Made by a program: the position numbers and the translations under genes. A model generated the notes under the pieces. The model searched no databases, was not told the DNA's origin, and saw only the letters and a list, made by a program, of their open reading frames with translations. Shown here piece after piece: positions 35,030 to 43,721 of a DNA stretch of 64,000 nucleotides. This DNA comes from Atopobium sp. ICM42b (GTDB lineage Bacteria; Actinomycetota; Coriobacteriia; Coriobacteriales; Atopobiaceae): assembly GCA_000564995.1 (NCBI GenBank), contig JDFH01000014.1, positions 1 to 64,000 on the forward strand, written 5' to 3'. Position 1 is the first letter of the stretch, and every line of letters begins with the position of its first letter.

Positions 35030-36162
35030 GTGACAATGTCCAGACTGAGCTTGAAGAGGAATTGCCACCTGTTCAGATTAAACAGTGGGTTTCTATTCCT
35101 GGTGGCTCTATTGCACTTCGTTCTGGTGCCGGCGTTCTTTCAAACTTTGGTACTGAGCTCAGAACCGCAGTGGGAAGACCTCATCGCTGTGCTTTTCTCG
35201 TCAGCAATCAGGCAGATGAAGACCTTGCTGAGCTTCTGCGTAGAGACCTCACCACCATTGGTTTTCTCGTCACACGTGTAGATGTAGAAGATGGCAAGGC
35301 AGCAACTACCGTGGCAACTGAGGCACAGGTATTGTCTGCTTTGGCAGAAATGCACCTGACAGCTGATGATTTAGTAGTTGCCGTGGGCCACGAGGGCGTC
35401 ATTTCTCTTGCTAATCACGTGGCAAACAAGTGGTGTGGGGGAGTCTCCCTTGCTACTGTTCCACTTGATTTAGCAGCAGTTATTGTCTCGTCTATTACTC
35501 CTCGCGCGCTTGATACTGACGATGAACATCAGCGTCTTGTTACCACTAAGCCTTGTGCTCGTTTCTGCTTTGCAGATCTTGAGGTTATGGATCTTTGCGA
35601 TGACAGCGCTAAGGTTGCCCAGGTATGTATGGTTGCAACGGCTATGTCTGATAACGAGGCGGAGTTTGGACGCATTTGGGATAGAGCAGATAACCTCTCC
35701 TCTGGAGTTGCCGATATAGTTGCAGAGCAGCTGGCAGAGTCTACTAAGACCCGTGGCCGTCTCTCTGATTCTTCCGCTATTGCTATTCAGCAGTCTGTCC
35801 CTTACGGTTGGGTTTTTGTGGAGGCACTTCGCCCGCTCATCCCAGCTGATCAGCCTCTTTCTGCACTTTATGCAGACGCACTGCGTTTCTCGGCAAGAAT
35901 TGCAGTAGCTAAAGAGGCGCTTTCTTTTGACGATATGCTTGCCCAAGACGAGATTCTTGAGCGCTTGAATATTGGTTTTGTTACCTGTGACATTACTTCT
36001 GAGCAGCTTATCGAAGCGCTCAAACAAGAATGTTTCCATTCTACTAATCGTTTTATGTTGCCGATTCCAATGTCTATTGGAAGGGTAAGATTAGCATCGG
36101 TCGACGAGGAACTTCTCGCCGAGCATGCCCGCGCTTGGTGTGAGGCTCACGCTTCGCATTAA
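35026..36162 (+). CDS. 3-dehydroquinate synthase-like protein, catalytic residues lost
   Basis: 378 residues, AroB-like in length and layout, and placed after aroK as aroB often is. By-eye alignment shows heavy loss of function sites. The NAD glycine motif GGG is GHE (121-123), DSSVGGKTG is VSSITPRAL (154-162), and the zinc Glu in the AEVIK motif is Gln199 with its Lys now Met202. The zinc His pair in NFGHTFGH has become YGWVFVE (260-266). Catalysis is therefore unlikely. The frame is full length without stops, so it is maintained as a protein. ATG 35026 overlaps the aroK stop; AAAGAGG precedes it. Confidence 0.75.
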   Translation: MSDNVQTELEEELPPVQIKQWVSIPGGSIALRSGAGVLSNFGTELRTAVGRPHRCAFLVSNQADEDLAELLRRDLTTIGFLVTRVDVEDGKAATTVATEAQVLSALAEMHLTADDLVVAVGHEGVISLANHVANKWCGGVSLATVPLDLAAVIVSSITPRALDTDDEHQRLVTTKPCARFCFADLEVMDLCDDSAKVAQVCMVATAMSDNEAEFGRIWDRADNLSSGVADIVAEQLAESTKTRGRLSDSSAIAIQQSVPYGWVFVEALRPLIPADQPLSALYADALRFSARIAVAKEALSFDDMLAQDEILERLNIGFVTCDITSEQLIEALKQECFHSTNRFMLPIPMSIGRVRLASVDEELLAEHARAWCEAHASH

Positions 36163-36253
36163 AGCGCCGCATCTTGCAGTAAGGAGCCTGTTTGCTGATG
36201 CGGCTCCACTAGGTGCAACTCTTTGTTGTAAACATCTCGAGAAGGGATTTGAA

Positions 36254-37378
36254 ATGGCAGATTTACAGGCAGCAGCAAAGCGCGTTGCGCGCTTTCGCGA
36301 GGTAATGGCTCAGAGGGGTTACGACGCTGTTGTTCTACGTCACAACCCAGACCTTCGTTGGTTGACTGACGCTGAGCGTGTCTTTGACTTTGAGCAGGCA
36401 CATACTGCATTTATTACGCAGGATGAGCTCTTCATGCACACTGACTCTCGTTACTACAACACATTCCTGGAGCGCCTTGGTGCTGATTCTCCATGGAAGT
36501 TTGACCAGGAAGTCGCTACTCCTACCGAGTGGGTTGCCGCTCATATTGCTGAGGCTCGTGCTCGCGTAGTTGCAATTGAGGACACCGTTGATCTTGCGTT
36601 CTTTGATGGTCTTGAGCAGGCATTGCGCGATCGTTCTGTTGCTGCTTTGCTTCCACGCATGCATGGTGATATTGCTGAGCTGCGTATTGTTAAAGACCCA
36701 GCTGAAATTGAGCTTATGAAGCACGCTCAGTCAATTACTGACAAGGCGTTCCTCCACATCTGCGAGTACATTAAGCCAGGTCTTACTGAGCAGCAGATTC
36801 GCGCAGAGCTTGAGAACTACATGCTCTCTAACGGTGCAGATGCCCTGTCCTTTGATTCCATCATTGCTTCTGGTCCTAATGGTGCTAATCCTCACGCACA
36901 GCCAGGTGAGCGCGTAGTTCAGACAGGCGACATGATTGTTATGGACTACGGTGCAGGTTACCTGGATTACCACTCAGATATGACCCGTACTGTTGTTGTT
37001 GGCGCACCTTCCGAGGAGCAGCAGCACGTCTTTGACGTTGTCCGCAAGGCAAACGAAACTTGCGCGGCAGCTATTCATGCAGGTGTCACTGGTTCTGATA
37101 TTCATAACCTTGCAGTTAAGGTTATCTCTGAGGCTGGCTACGGTGAGTACTTTGGTCACGGCCTTGGCCACGGTGTTGGCGTTGAGATTCACGAGCGTCC
37201 ATTCTTCAACCCTCGCTGGAACAAGGTTATTGCAGCAGGTTCAGTTGTTACCGATGAGCCTGGCATTTACCTGCCTGGTAAGTTTGGTATTCGCCTTGAG
37301 GACTTTGGCGTTGTTACTGAGGACGGCTACGATGTCTTTACTCAGTCCACACATGACCTTGTGTCTGTTGGCTGCTAA
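36254..37378 (+). CDS. pepQ: M24 family Xaa-Pro dipeptidase
   Basis: 374 residues. A creatinase-like N-terminal domain (1-125) and a pita-bread catalytic domain carry the dinuclear metal ligands in VMDYGAGYLDYHSDMTRT (two Asp), GHGLGHGVGVEIHE (His), DEPGIYLPG (Glu) and RLEDFGVVTE (Glu). It cleaves dipeptides or peptides ending in X-Pro. ATG 36254 follows GAGAAGGG. pepQ followed by efp is a common arrangement; here a PTS operon has come between them. Confidence 0.9.
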   Translation: MADLQAAAKRVARFREVMAQRGYDAVVLRHNPDLRWLTDAERVFDFEQAHTAFITQDELFMHTDSRYYNTFLERLGADSPWKFDQEVATPTEWVAAHIAEARARVVAIEDTVDLAFFDGLEQALRDRSVAALLPRMHGDIAELRIVKDPAEIELMKHAQSITDKAFLHICEYIKPGLTEQQIRAELENYMLSNGADALSFDSIIASGPNGANPHAQPGERVVQTGDMIVMDYGAGYLDYHSDMTRTVVVGAPSEEQQHVFDVVRKANETCAAAIHAGVTGSDIHNLAVKVISEAGYGEYFGHGLGHGVGVEIHERPFFNPRWNKVIAAGSVVTDEPGIYLPGKFGIRLEDFGVVTEDGYDVFTQSTHDLVSVGC

Positions 37379-37401
37379 CTAGACGCGATATACAGAATTT
37401 T

Positions 37402-37439
37402 TACGGCCAGAAGCTTTAGGTTTCTGGCCGTATTTTTTT
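37402..37439 (+). terminator. Strong rho-independent terminator after pepQ
   Basis: TACGGCCAGAA pairs perfectly with TTCTGGCCGTA (11 bp) around a 9-nt loop and is followed by TTTTTTT. Confidence 0.92.
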
Positions 37440-37452
37440 ACCGTATCTCCTA

Positions 37453-37474
37453 GGGTGAGAAGACCTTCTCGCCT
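37453..37474 (+). terminator. Second hairpin, inverted TTCTCGCC pair
   Basis: GGTGAGAA (37454-37461) and TTCTCGCC (37466-37473) flank the 4-bp spacer GACC, repeating the composite palindrome seen at 5724-5743. A short A/T tail follows. Confidence 0.55.
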
Positions 37475-37630
37475 AAAAATTAGCTTATAAAACCTAAAAA
37501 ATTTAAAAAGAGTTAGGTTAGTGGAGGTATGTCTTAGACTTATGTAATAAAATCAGAAAAGTAAATATTATCTTCATTGTTATGTTTACAGTTTCATTTG
37601 TTTTATTAGGCGGAGAAGAAGGAGGTAGAA
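37475..37630 (+). other. AT-rich leader of the mannose PTS operon
   Basis: This 156-bp region is very AT-rich. TAAAAT (37548-37553) is a possible -10, without a good -35. AAGGAGG (37619-37625) is the ribosome site for the first PTS gene. I see no clear catabolite-control site. Confidence 0.35.
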
Positions 37631-38632
37631 GTGGTTAGTATCGTTCTAGCCAGCCATGGCAAATTTGCCGAGGGTATTAAAGATTCTGGCAGCATGATTT
37701 TTGGACCACAGGAAGGCGTTATAGCTGTAACGCTTACTCCTGATATGGGCCCAGATGACCTGCACCAGAAGATTCTCGACGCAATTGCCACGCTTGAAGA
37801 TCAAGAGCACGTTTTGTTCTTGGTTGACTTATGGGGTGGCACCCCCTTTAACCAGATTTCTCGTGTTCTTGAGGAAGAGGGTAAAGAGGATTGGGTTGCT
37901 GTTACTGGACTTAACCTCCCAATGCTTATCGCAGCATACGGCTCTCGTCTTGGCGTAGACACTGCCACCGAGGTGGCAAAAGAGATTTACTCTGAAGCTC
38001 GTATGGGTGTGAAGATTAAGCCAGAAGAGCTTGAGCCACAAGAGGCAACACCTACAGATGTTCCCGCCGCTCCTGCAGCACCTCAGGGAGCAATTCCTGC
38101 AGGCACCGTTATTGGTGACGGCAAGCTCAAGATTGTGCTTGCACGTATTGACACCCGCCTTCTGCATGGTCAGGTTGCAACCACGTGGACAAAGATGACC
38201 AAGCCAGACCGCATTATTGTCTGCTCTGATGGTGTTGCTCAAGATGAGCTCCGCAAGACCATGATTATTCAGGCAGCTCCTCCAGGAGTACATGTCCACG
38301 TTGTTCCTATTAAGAAGATTATTGAGATTGCTCACGACACTCGTTTTGGCAATACCAAGGCAATGCTTCTGTTTGAGACTCCTCAAGACATGCTCCGCGC
38401 AATTGAGGGTGGCGTAGAAATCAAGGAAGCAAACCTTGGTTCTATGGCTCACTCTGTTGGCAAAGTTGTTGTTACCAACGCAGTTGCTATGGATGAGGAT
38501 GACGTAAAGACCCTTGAGGCTATCCGCGAGTGCGGTACAACGTTTGATGTTCGTAAGGTTCCTGCAGACAGCGCAGAGAACTTTGAGGCAATGCTTAAAA
38601 AAGCTAAGTCCGAGCTTGACGCCCGTAAGTAA
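37631..38632 (+). CDS. manX: Mannose-type PTS EIIAB fusion
   Basis: 333 residues. The EIIA-Man domain (1-130) has the phosphorylation His in LASHGKFAEG. An Ala/Pro-rich linker (about 137-163) leads to the EIIB domain (about 168-330) with its phosphorylation His in DTRLLHGQVATTW. It passes phosphate from HPr to the incoming sugar. GTG start at 37631 after AAGGAGG. It heads the operon manX-Y-Z-DUF956. Man-family systems accept mannose, glucose, glucosamine and others. Confidence 0.93.
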   Translation: MVSIVLASHGKFAEGIKDSGSMIFGPQEGVIAVTLTPDMGPDDLHQKILDAIATLEDQEHVLFLVDLWGGTPFNQISRVLEEEGKEDWVAVTGLNLPMLIAAYGSRLGVDTATEVAKEIYSEARMGVKIKPEELEPQEATPTDVPAAPAAPQGAIPAGTVIGDGKLKIVLARIDTRLLHGQVATTWTKMTKPDRIIVCSDGVAQDELRKTMIIQAAPPGVHVHVVPIKKIIEIAHDTRFGNTKAMLLFETPQDMLRAIEGGVEIKEANLGSMAHSVGKVVVTNAVAMDEDDVKTLEAIRECGTTFDVRKVPADSAENFEAMLKKAKSELDARK

Positions 38633-38648
38633 CTAGAAGGAGGTAGAA

Positions 38649-39464
38649 ATGACACCTATCACAATACTGCTTGTCGTAATTGTTGCTCTTCTCGCTGGCA
38701 TGGAAGGTATTCTTGACCAGTGGGAGTTCCACCAGCCCCTGGTTGCTTGCTCTCTGATTGGCCTTGTGACTGGTCACCCTGCTGAGGGAATTATCCTTGG
38801 CGGTTCTCTTCAGATGATTGCTCTTGGTTGGGCAAACATCGGAGCTGCAGTTGCACCAGACGCAGCTTTGGCATCTGTCGCATCTGCAATCATCATGGTT
38901 TTGGCACTTAACGGTGGAGACACTGACACCACCGCTGCTATTAACACCTCTATTGCACTTGCAATTCCTCTGTCCGTAGCAGGCCTGTTCCTCACCATGA
39001 TTGCTCGTACTATTGCAACTGGTATTGTCCATGCTATGGATGCAGCTGCCGAGAAGGGCGATTTTGCTGCAATCGAGCGTTGGCACATTGTAGCTATCTT
39101 CATGCAGGGTGCTCGTATTGCTGTTCCTGCAGCTGCTCTTTGCTTCATTGATCCAGCTATTGTCACTGACGCTCTGAACGCAATGCCTAAGTGGCTCACT
39201 GGCGGTATGGCAGTTGGCGGCGGCATGGTTGCTGCTGTTGGTTATGCAATGGTTATCAACATGATGGCTACTCGTGAGGTTTGGCCATTCTTTGCACTTG
39301 GCTTTGTCTTTGCAGCTATTAACCAGCTCACCCTTATTGCTCTTGGCGTCATCGGTGTCTGCCTTGCTATTCTCTACATTGGTCTTAAAGACCTTGCTAA
39401 GCAGGGCGGCGGCTCAGGTGGTGGATCGGGCGATCCACTCGGCGACATCATTGATAACTACTAA
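38649..39464 (+). CDS. manY: Mannose-type PTS EIIC
   Basis: 271 residues, mostly membrane helices, with the family start TILLVVIVALLAGMEGILDQ and GLVTGHPAEGIILGGSLQMI. A glycine/serine-rich C-terminus (GGGSGGGSGDPLGD) is encoded over a 7-bp hairpin (GTGGATC against GATCCAC, 39421-39438). It forms the sugar channel with EIID. AGAAGGAGG lies 6 bases upstream. Confidence 0.92.
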   Translation: MTPITILLVVIVALLAGMEGILDQWEFHQPLVACSLIGLVTGHPAEGIILGGSLQMIALGWANIGAAVAPDAALASVASAIIMVLALNGGDTDTTAAINTSIALAIPLSVAGLFLTMIARTIATGIVHAMDAAAEKGDFAAIERWHIVAIFMQGARIAVPAAALCFIDPAIVTDALNAMPKWLTGGMAVGGGMVAAVGYAMVINMMATREVWPFFALGFVFAAINQLTLIALGVIGVCLAILYIGLKDLAKQGGGSGGGSGDPLGDIIDNY

Positions 39465-39485
39465 TTCTGAAGGAGTGTGATAACA

Positions 39486-40403
39486 ATGGAGAATAAGATT
39501 CAGCTTTCTAAGAAAGACCGTATGTCTGTTGCTCTTCGTCACCAGTTCCTTCAGGGTTCTTGGAACTACGAGCGTATGCAGAACGGTGGTTGGGCGTTCT
39601 CAATGATTCCAGCCATCAAGAAGCTTTATCCAAACAAAGAAGATCAGGTAGCCGCTCTTAAGCGTCACCTTGAGTTCTACAATACTCACCCTTACGTTTC
39701 TGCACCAGTCATGGGCGTAACCCTTGCATTGGAGGAGGGACGCGCTAACGGTGAACCTATTGATGACGTTGCAATTCAGGGCGTTAAGGTTGGTATGATG
39801 GGCCCTCTGGCCGGTGTTGGTGACCCAGTCTTCTGGTTTACCGTCCGTCCAATTCTTGGAGCACTTGGTGCATCTATTGCTCTGGGTGGCTCTGCACTTG
39901 GTCCCATTCTCTTCTTTGTTCTGTGGAACGTCATCCGTCTTATCTTCCTGTGGTACACCCAGGAGTTTGGCTACAAGGCAGGCGCTTCAATTTCTTCCGA
40001 TCTTTCTGGCGGTATGTTGGGCAAGATTACTGAGGGTGCTTCTATTCTTGGTATGTTTATCATTGGTGCCCTGGTACAGCGTTGGGTTTCTATTTCATTT
40101 ACCCCAGTTGTCTCTACCATTCCTCAGCAGGCAGGTGCCTACATTGATTGGACAACTCTTCCTTCAGGAGTAGATGGAATCTATCAAGCATTGAAGCTTT
40201 ATGCTGCTCTTGGACCAAACGGTCTTGATCCAGTCAAGGTAACTACACTTCAGTCCAACCTTGATTCGCTCATTCCTGGACTTGCCGCTGTTGGTCTGAC
40301 ACTGCTTTGCTGCTCACTGCTTAAGAAGAAGGTTTCTCCAATTGCCATCATCCTGGCTCTCTTTGCCGTTGGTATTATTGGTCGACTTCTTGGCTTTATG
40401 TAA
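39486..40403 (+). CDS. manZ: Mannose-type PTS EIID
   Basis: 305 residues. The EIID signature is visible (RHQFLQGSWNYERMQNGGW, FYNTHPYVSAPVMGVTLALE, MGPLAGVGDP), with C-terminal membrane helices. ATG 39486 is preferred to GTG 39477 because AAGGAG (39470-39475) is 10 bases from the ATG and only 1 from the GTG. It completes the membrane part of the PTS. Confidence 0.92.
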   Translation: MENKIQLSKKDRMSVALRHQFLQGSWNYERMQNGGWAFSMIPAIKKLYPNKEDQVAALKRHLEFYNTHPYVSAPVMGVTLALEEGRANGEPIDDVAIQGVKVGMMGPLAGVGDPVFWFTVRPILGALGASIALGGSALGPILFFVLWNVIRLIFLWYTQEFGYKAGASISSDLSGGMLGKITEGASILGMFIIGALVQRWVSISFTPVVSTIPQQAGAYIDWTTLPSGVDGIYQALKLYAALGPNGLDPVKVTTLQSNLDSLIPGLAAVGLTLLCCSLLKKKVSPIAIILALFAVGIIGRLLGFM

Positions 40404-40442
40404 TGAGTAAGAGTACGCATTAGTACTCAACTACGCACAAAT

Positions 40443-40479
40443 ATGGGTCGCGCTCTATAATGGGTGCGACCCATTTTTT
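40443..40479 (+). terminator. Terminator/attenuator between manZ and the DUF956 gene
   Basis: ATGGGTCGC pairs with GCGACCCAT (9 bp) and is followed by TTTTTT. The DUF956 ribosome site (GAAAGGA) begins right after it, so that gene depends on readthrough or on another promoter. TATAAT lies in the loop (40456-40461). A second small hairpin, GAGTAC against GTACTC, lies at 40411-40428. Confidence 0.8.
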
Positions 40480-40490
40480 GAAAGGATTGT

Positions 40491-40898
40491 ATGGCTCAGT
40501 CTCAAAACAGCACAGTTGATTTCACTGCAAAGGCAACGTCATTCCATGGACTTGCTACGTACGGCGATATCCTTATTGGCAATAAGGCCTTTGAGTTCTA
40601 CAACCAAAATAATCCTGAAGATTACATTCAGATTCCTTGGGACCAGATAGATCATGTAGCTGCCTCAGTTATGGGACGAACCAAAAGCATTTCTCGCTTT
40701 GCTATTTTTACTAAAAGCAATGGTAACTACTCGTTTTCTACGCGAGACAATAAAGCAACACTGAGGGCAATTCGCGCCTATATAGGGGAGGAGAAACTCG
40801 TGCGTTCTCCAAACTTCTGGTTTGTCTTTAAGCACGGACTTATGGCAATTCCACAGCTTCCTCGCCTTATTAAAGAGAGTTTTATTAAAAAGAAGTAA
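40491..40898 (+). CDS. manO: DUF956 family protein, mannose PTS operon accessory (ManO-like)
   Basis: 135 residues. TSFHGLATYGDILIGNKAFEFYN, IPWDQIDHVAASVMG and the basic hydrophobic C-terminus match DUF956, the fourth gene of many mannose PTS operons in Firmicutes and Coriobacteriia. Family members are thought to regulate PTS-Man or modulate its function, for example bacteriocin sensitivity in lactic acid bacteria. It lies just after a terminator, so its dose is probably below that of the transporter. Confidence 0.85.
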   Translation: MAQSQNSTVDFTAKATSFHGLATYGDILIGNKAFEFYNQNNPEDYIQIPWDQIDHVAASVMGRTKSISRFAIFTKSNGNYSFSTRDNKATLRAIRAYIGEEKLVRSPNFWFVFKHGLMAIPQLPRLIKESFIKKK

Positions 40899-41034
40899 GC
40901 AAATTTTGCATTTTCACAAGAGCCGCCAGCACGGAAGGCGTGAAACTGATAAAATCCAACATGCATATACGTGTCGCGGGTAGTTTGAAAATTCACGTTC
41001 TTCTCGCGACTTTACCGAGTGAAAAGAGTTAGAC

Positions 41035-41598
41035 GTGGCAACTATCAGCACCGCAGATTTTAAGAACGGCCTTGGCCTTAAGATTAACGATAAGTACTAC
41101 ACCATCGTTGAGTTCCAGCACGTAAAGCCAGGTAAGGGCGGCGCTTTTGTCCGCTATAAGATTCGTGATCTTCGCTCTGGCCGCGTTATTGATCAAACCT
41201 GCAACGCTGGTACCAAGTTTGAGAACGTTCTTCTGCTCACCAAAGAGATGCAGTACCTCTACAACGACGGTGAGTCCTTCTACTTCATGGACAACGAGAC
41301 TTACGATCAGGTAGCTGTCCCTGCTGATTTCATTGGCGAGAAAAGCGTCTGGTTCAAGGAGAACGATAACGCACAGCTTCTCTATGCAGACACTGAGCTT
41401 CTTGGCGTTGAGCCTCCAATGTTCATTGAGGCAGAGATCACTGAGACTGACCCAGGCTTCAAGGGTGACACCGTTCAGGGCGGCACCAAGCCAGCAACTA
41501 TTGAGACTGGCGCCACGCTTCAGGTTCCAATGTATCTGAACCAGGGTGAGCGCATTAAGGTTGACACTCGCGACGGCAAGTTTGTTTCTCGCGTTTAA
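41035..41598 (+). CDS. efp: Elongation factor P
   Basis: 187 residues, three beta-barrel domains. The loop VKPGKGGAF carries the tip Lys that is modified in many species. No epm or ymfI modification gene is in the window. It relieves ribosome stalling at polyproline. GTG start at 41035 with AAAAGAG upstream. A GTCGCG/CGCGAC dyad (40973-41010) lies in its leader. Confidence 0.95.
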   Translation: MATISTADFKNGLGLKINDKYYTIVEFQHVKPGKGGAFVRYKIRDLRSGRVIDQTCNAGTKFENVLLLTKEMQYLYNDGESFYFMDNETYDQVAVPADFIGEKSVWFKENDNAQLLYADTELLGVEPPMFIEAEITETDPGFKGDTVQGGTKPATIETGATLQVPMYLNQGERIKVDTRDGKFVSRV

Positions 41599-41608
41599 CG
41601 CATATGCT

Positions 41609-41669
41609 TTGGGTGCATAAGCGCCCAACAGGTATTGAGTAATTATTTCAAAGACAGTTTGTCTTTTTT
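41609..41669 (+). terminator. Two hairpins between efp and the Asp23 gene
   Basis: TTGGGTGC and GCGCCCAA (41609-41628) form an 8-bp stem with one G-U pair. AAAGACA and TGTCTTT (41650-41666) form a second stem followed by TTT. Together they should give at least partial termination. Confidence 0.55.
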
Positions 41670-41680
41670 AGGGGGTAGAC

Positions 41681-42046
41681 ATGGCTGAAACAGAGCTTCG
41701 TATAGCAGGCATCGGCATCTCAAAAGATGTAATTTCAACGGTTGTCTCCGGCGCAGCTGGAAGTGTTGAAGGTGTTGCCTCCGTTGGCGGAAACGATACA
41801 CTGGCATCCAACCTTATTAACGTCTTTACCAGCAGAAGTCTTGCACCAGAGAAGGCTGTTGAGGCAGGCGTAGAGAACGGTCAGCTTCATCTTGGAGTTC
41901 ACCTTACCGTTTTCTATGGCTATCCTTTCACAAAGCTTGCTTCTGAGGTAAGACTTGCTGTTGCAACTGCCGTAAATGAGCAGATTGGCGTCAGCATTGC
42001 TTCCGTTGATGTTTACATTGACAGCCTTGTTTTTCCTAAGGAGTAG
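41681..42046 (+). CDS. Asp23/Gls24 family envelope stress protein
   Basis: 121 residues. GIGISKDVISTVVSGAAGSVEGVASVGG and VHLTVFYGYPFTKLASEVRLAVATAV match the Asp23/Gls24 (DUF322) family, alkaline-shock or cell-envelope stress proteins. It commonly precedes nusB between efp and the xse genes. A G6 run and TAGAC precede the ATG. Confidence 0.88.
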   Translation: MAETELRIAGIGISKDVISTVVSGAAGSVEGVASVGGNDTLASNLINVFTSRSLAPEKAVEAGVENGQLHLGVHLTVFYGYPFTKLASEVRLAVATAVNEQIGVSIASVDVYIDSLVFPKE

Positions 42047-42048
42047 GC

Positions 42049-42552
42049 TTGAGCGTTAAGTTTTTTGGACGTACCCGCGCCCGTAGCCAAGCACTACAAC
42101 TTTTGTTCCAGGCTGAAGCCACTAATCGCAGCGTTCTTGAGGTCCTCGACGGAGACTACACGCTCTCCGAGGGACCTCTTGACGAGTATGCGCAGTCACT
42201 GGCAGTAGGAGCAGATGGCATTAGAGATGATCTTGATGACATCATTGCTGCTTACTCAAAAGACTGGGCAATTGATCGCATGCCTTCCGTAGACCGCAAT
42301 CTCCTAAGAATTTCTCTTTACGAGATTCTTGAGGTTCCTGAGGTTGATGTAGCTGTTGCTATTAACGAGGTAGTTGACCTTGCTCGCGCTTACTGTGGCG
42401 ATGATTCACCTCGCTTTATTAACGGCGTTCTTGGTCGTATTGTTGATGACATTGAGGCTGGAGAAGACATTTATTCTCTGTGCCATAAGCAGTCTGCTGA
42501 GCAAGACGTTTCTGAAGAAGAGCCAGAGAGCTCTGTGGAAGATGCAGAGTAG
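42049..42552 (+). CDS. nusB: Transcription antitermination factor NusB
   Basis: 167 residues. RTRARSQALQLLFQAEATNR, DRMPSVDRNLLRISLYEIL and FINGVLGRIVDDI are typical. It binds boxA of rRNA leaders with S10. TTG start 2 bases after the Asp23 stop, with AAGGAG at 42038-42043. The acidic C-terminal tail of about 25 residues (EEEPESSVEDAE) is longer than usual. Confidence 0.92.
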   Translation: MSVKFFGRTRARSQALQLLFQAEATNRSVLEVLDGDYTLSEGPLDEYAQSLAVGADGIRDDLDDIIAAYSKDWAIDRMPSVDRNLLRISLYEILEVPEVDVAVAINEVVDLARAYCGDDSPRFINGVLGRIVDDIEAGEDIYSLCHKQSAEQDVSEEEPESSVEDAE

Positions 42553-42554
42553 TC

Positions 42555-42902
42555 ATGGCAAAAATCGATACGTCTGAATATCAGAGCTTTGACCAGATAA
42601 CCGCAAGACTTGATTCAATTGTTGATCAAGTTCGCGATAAGAACGTCTCGCTGGAGCATTCTCTTGACCTCTTTGATGAGGCAATTGCTCTAGGTTCAAA
42701 GGCTGTCAACATGGTTGACACCACAGAGTTTACGCTGGAAGAGGAAGAGCGTCTGATTCAGGCTCAGGCAGCAGGGGACGCAGCTGACGCAACCGGCGCA
42801 GCAGTTGTCACTGATGAACAAGCTTCTTCTGAGCAGGTTGAGGCTTCAGCTGCAAATGAAACGTCGTCTGATGACGCGGTTTCAGAAAGCGATGAGCACT
42901 AG
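42555..42902 (+). CDS. xseB: Exodeoxyribonuclease VII small subunit with acidic tail
   Basis: 115 residues. Residues 10-55 (SFDQITARLDSIVDQVRDKN, SLEHSLDLFDEAIALG) match XseB. A low-complexity Ala/Asp/Glu/Ser tail doubles the normal length. The large subunit gene xseA, usually next to it, is absent here and must lie elsewhere or be missing. It starts 2 bases after nusB and overlaps tlyA by one base. Confidence 0.75.
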   Translation: MAKIDTSEYQSFDQITARLDSIVDQVRDKNVSLEHSLDLFDEAIALGSKAVNMVDTTEFTLEEEERLIQAQAAGDAADATGAAVVTDEQASSEQVEASAANETSSDDAVSESDEH

Positions 42903-43708
42903 TGGCTCAACGCATTTCTCGCCAAAGGCTCGATAAAGAGCTGGTTAGGCAAGGATTTTTCAAGGACACTCAAGCTGCATTACGCGCAATTCTTGCGGGT
43001 GATGTTTCTACGCGCGATAAAAGATTAACTTCAGCAGGAGAGCTTGTTCCTGAGGGATTGTTTCTGCACGTAAAAGGTGCTATTCCATACGTGAGCCGAG
43101 GCGGACTTAAGCTCGAGCGTGCCTTTGAAGTTTTTGATTTTACGGTTCAACAGAAAAAATGTTTAGATATTGGCTGTTCAACTGGTGGTTTTACCGATTG
43201 CCTGCTTCAAAATGGAGCTGCTTCGGTTACCTCGGTTGATGTTGGCTATGCGCAGTTTGATTGGTCGCTCAGAAACGACAGCAGGGTTGAACTGCTCGAA
43301 CGTACAAATATTACGTCCCTGCCAGAAATGGGCTACTCGCACGTTTTTGATGTTGCTGTGTGTGACGTATCGTTTACGTCAATCTTGTCAATTCTTCCTT
43401 CTGTTTTAGATGTTCTAGCTCCTGAAGGAGCCTTTGTTACGCTGGTCAAACCGCAGTTTGAAGCTAAGAGGGAAGAAGTGGGTGAGGGCGGTATTGTGAC
43501 TGATGCCTCCGTGCGTCTGCAAACGCTGCAAAAGGTTTCCGATGCGTTTAAGGAAGCTCATATGGGTCCTTTGGGCGCGTGTGAAAGTCCTATTCACGGT
43601 GCTAAGGGTAACGTAGAATATTTACTGTTTGGACAGCTTGAGGCAGGTTCGCATGATTTGGATCTTGCTTCAGTGGTATCGAGTCATTCTGTAGAAATAG
43701 TGAAATAG
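42902..43708 (+). CDS. tlyA: TlyA family rRNA 2'-O-methyltransferase
   Basis: 268 residues. An S4 RNA-binding domain (RLDKELVRQGF..., 1-65) precedes a methyltransferase fold with SAM motif CLDIGCSTGGFTDCLL and the catalytic KPQFEAKREEV region. Family members methylate 16S and 23S rRNA and confer capreomycin sensitivity. GTG start overlaps the xseB stop. The stop codon lies inside a LexA-type box that precedes nadK-recN. Confidence 0.9.
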   Translation: MAQRISRQRLDKELVRQGFFKDTQAALRAILAGDVSTRDKRLTSAGELVPEGLFLHVKGAIPYVSRGGLKLERAFEVFDFTVQQKKCLDIGCSTGGFTDCLLQNGAASVTSVDVGYAQFDWSLRNDSRVELLERTNITSLPEMGYSHVFDVAVCDVSFTSILSILPSVLDVLAPEGAFVTLVKPQFEAKREEVGEGGIVTDASVRLQTLQKVSDAFKEAHMGPLGACESPIHGAKGNVEYLLFGQLEAGSHDLDLASVVSSHSVEIVK

Positions 43709-43721
43709 AACGAATGTTCTA
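43706..43721. promoter_or_regulatory. LexA (SOS) box upstream of nadK-recN
   Basis: TAGAACGAATGTTCTA is a dyad with the Gram-positive LexA core GAAC-N4-GTTC. A TATACT -10 hexamer lies 29 bp downstream (43751-43756). recN is SOS-induced in many bacteria, so the box fits the operon. Confidence 0.7.

Noticed and set aside
38649..39464. Glycine/serine repeats at the manY C-terminus as a separate repeat element
   Set aside because: They are in frame and codon-like; the small hairpin there is explained by the coding sequence.
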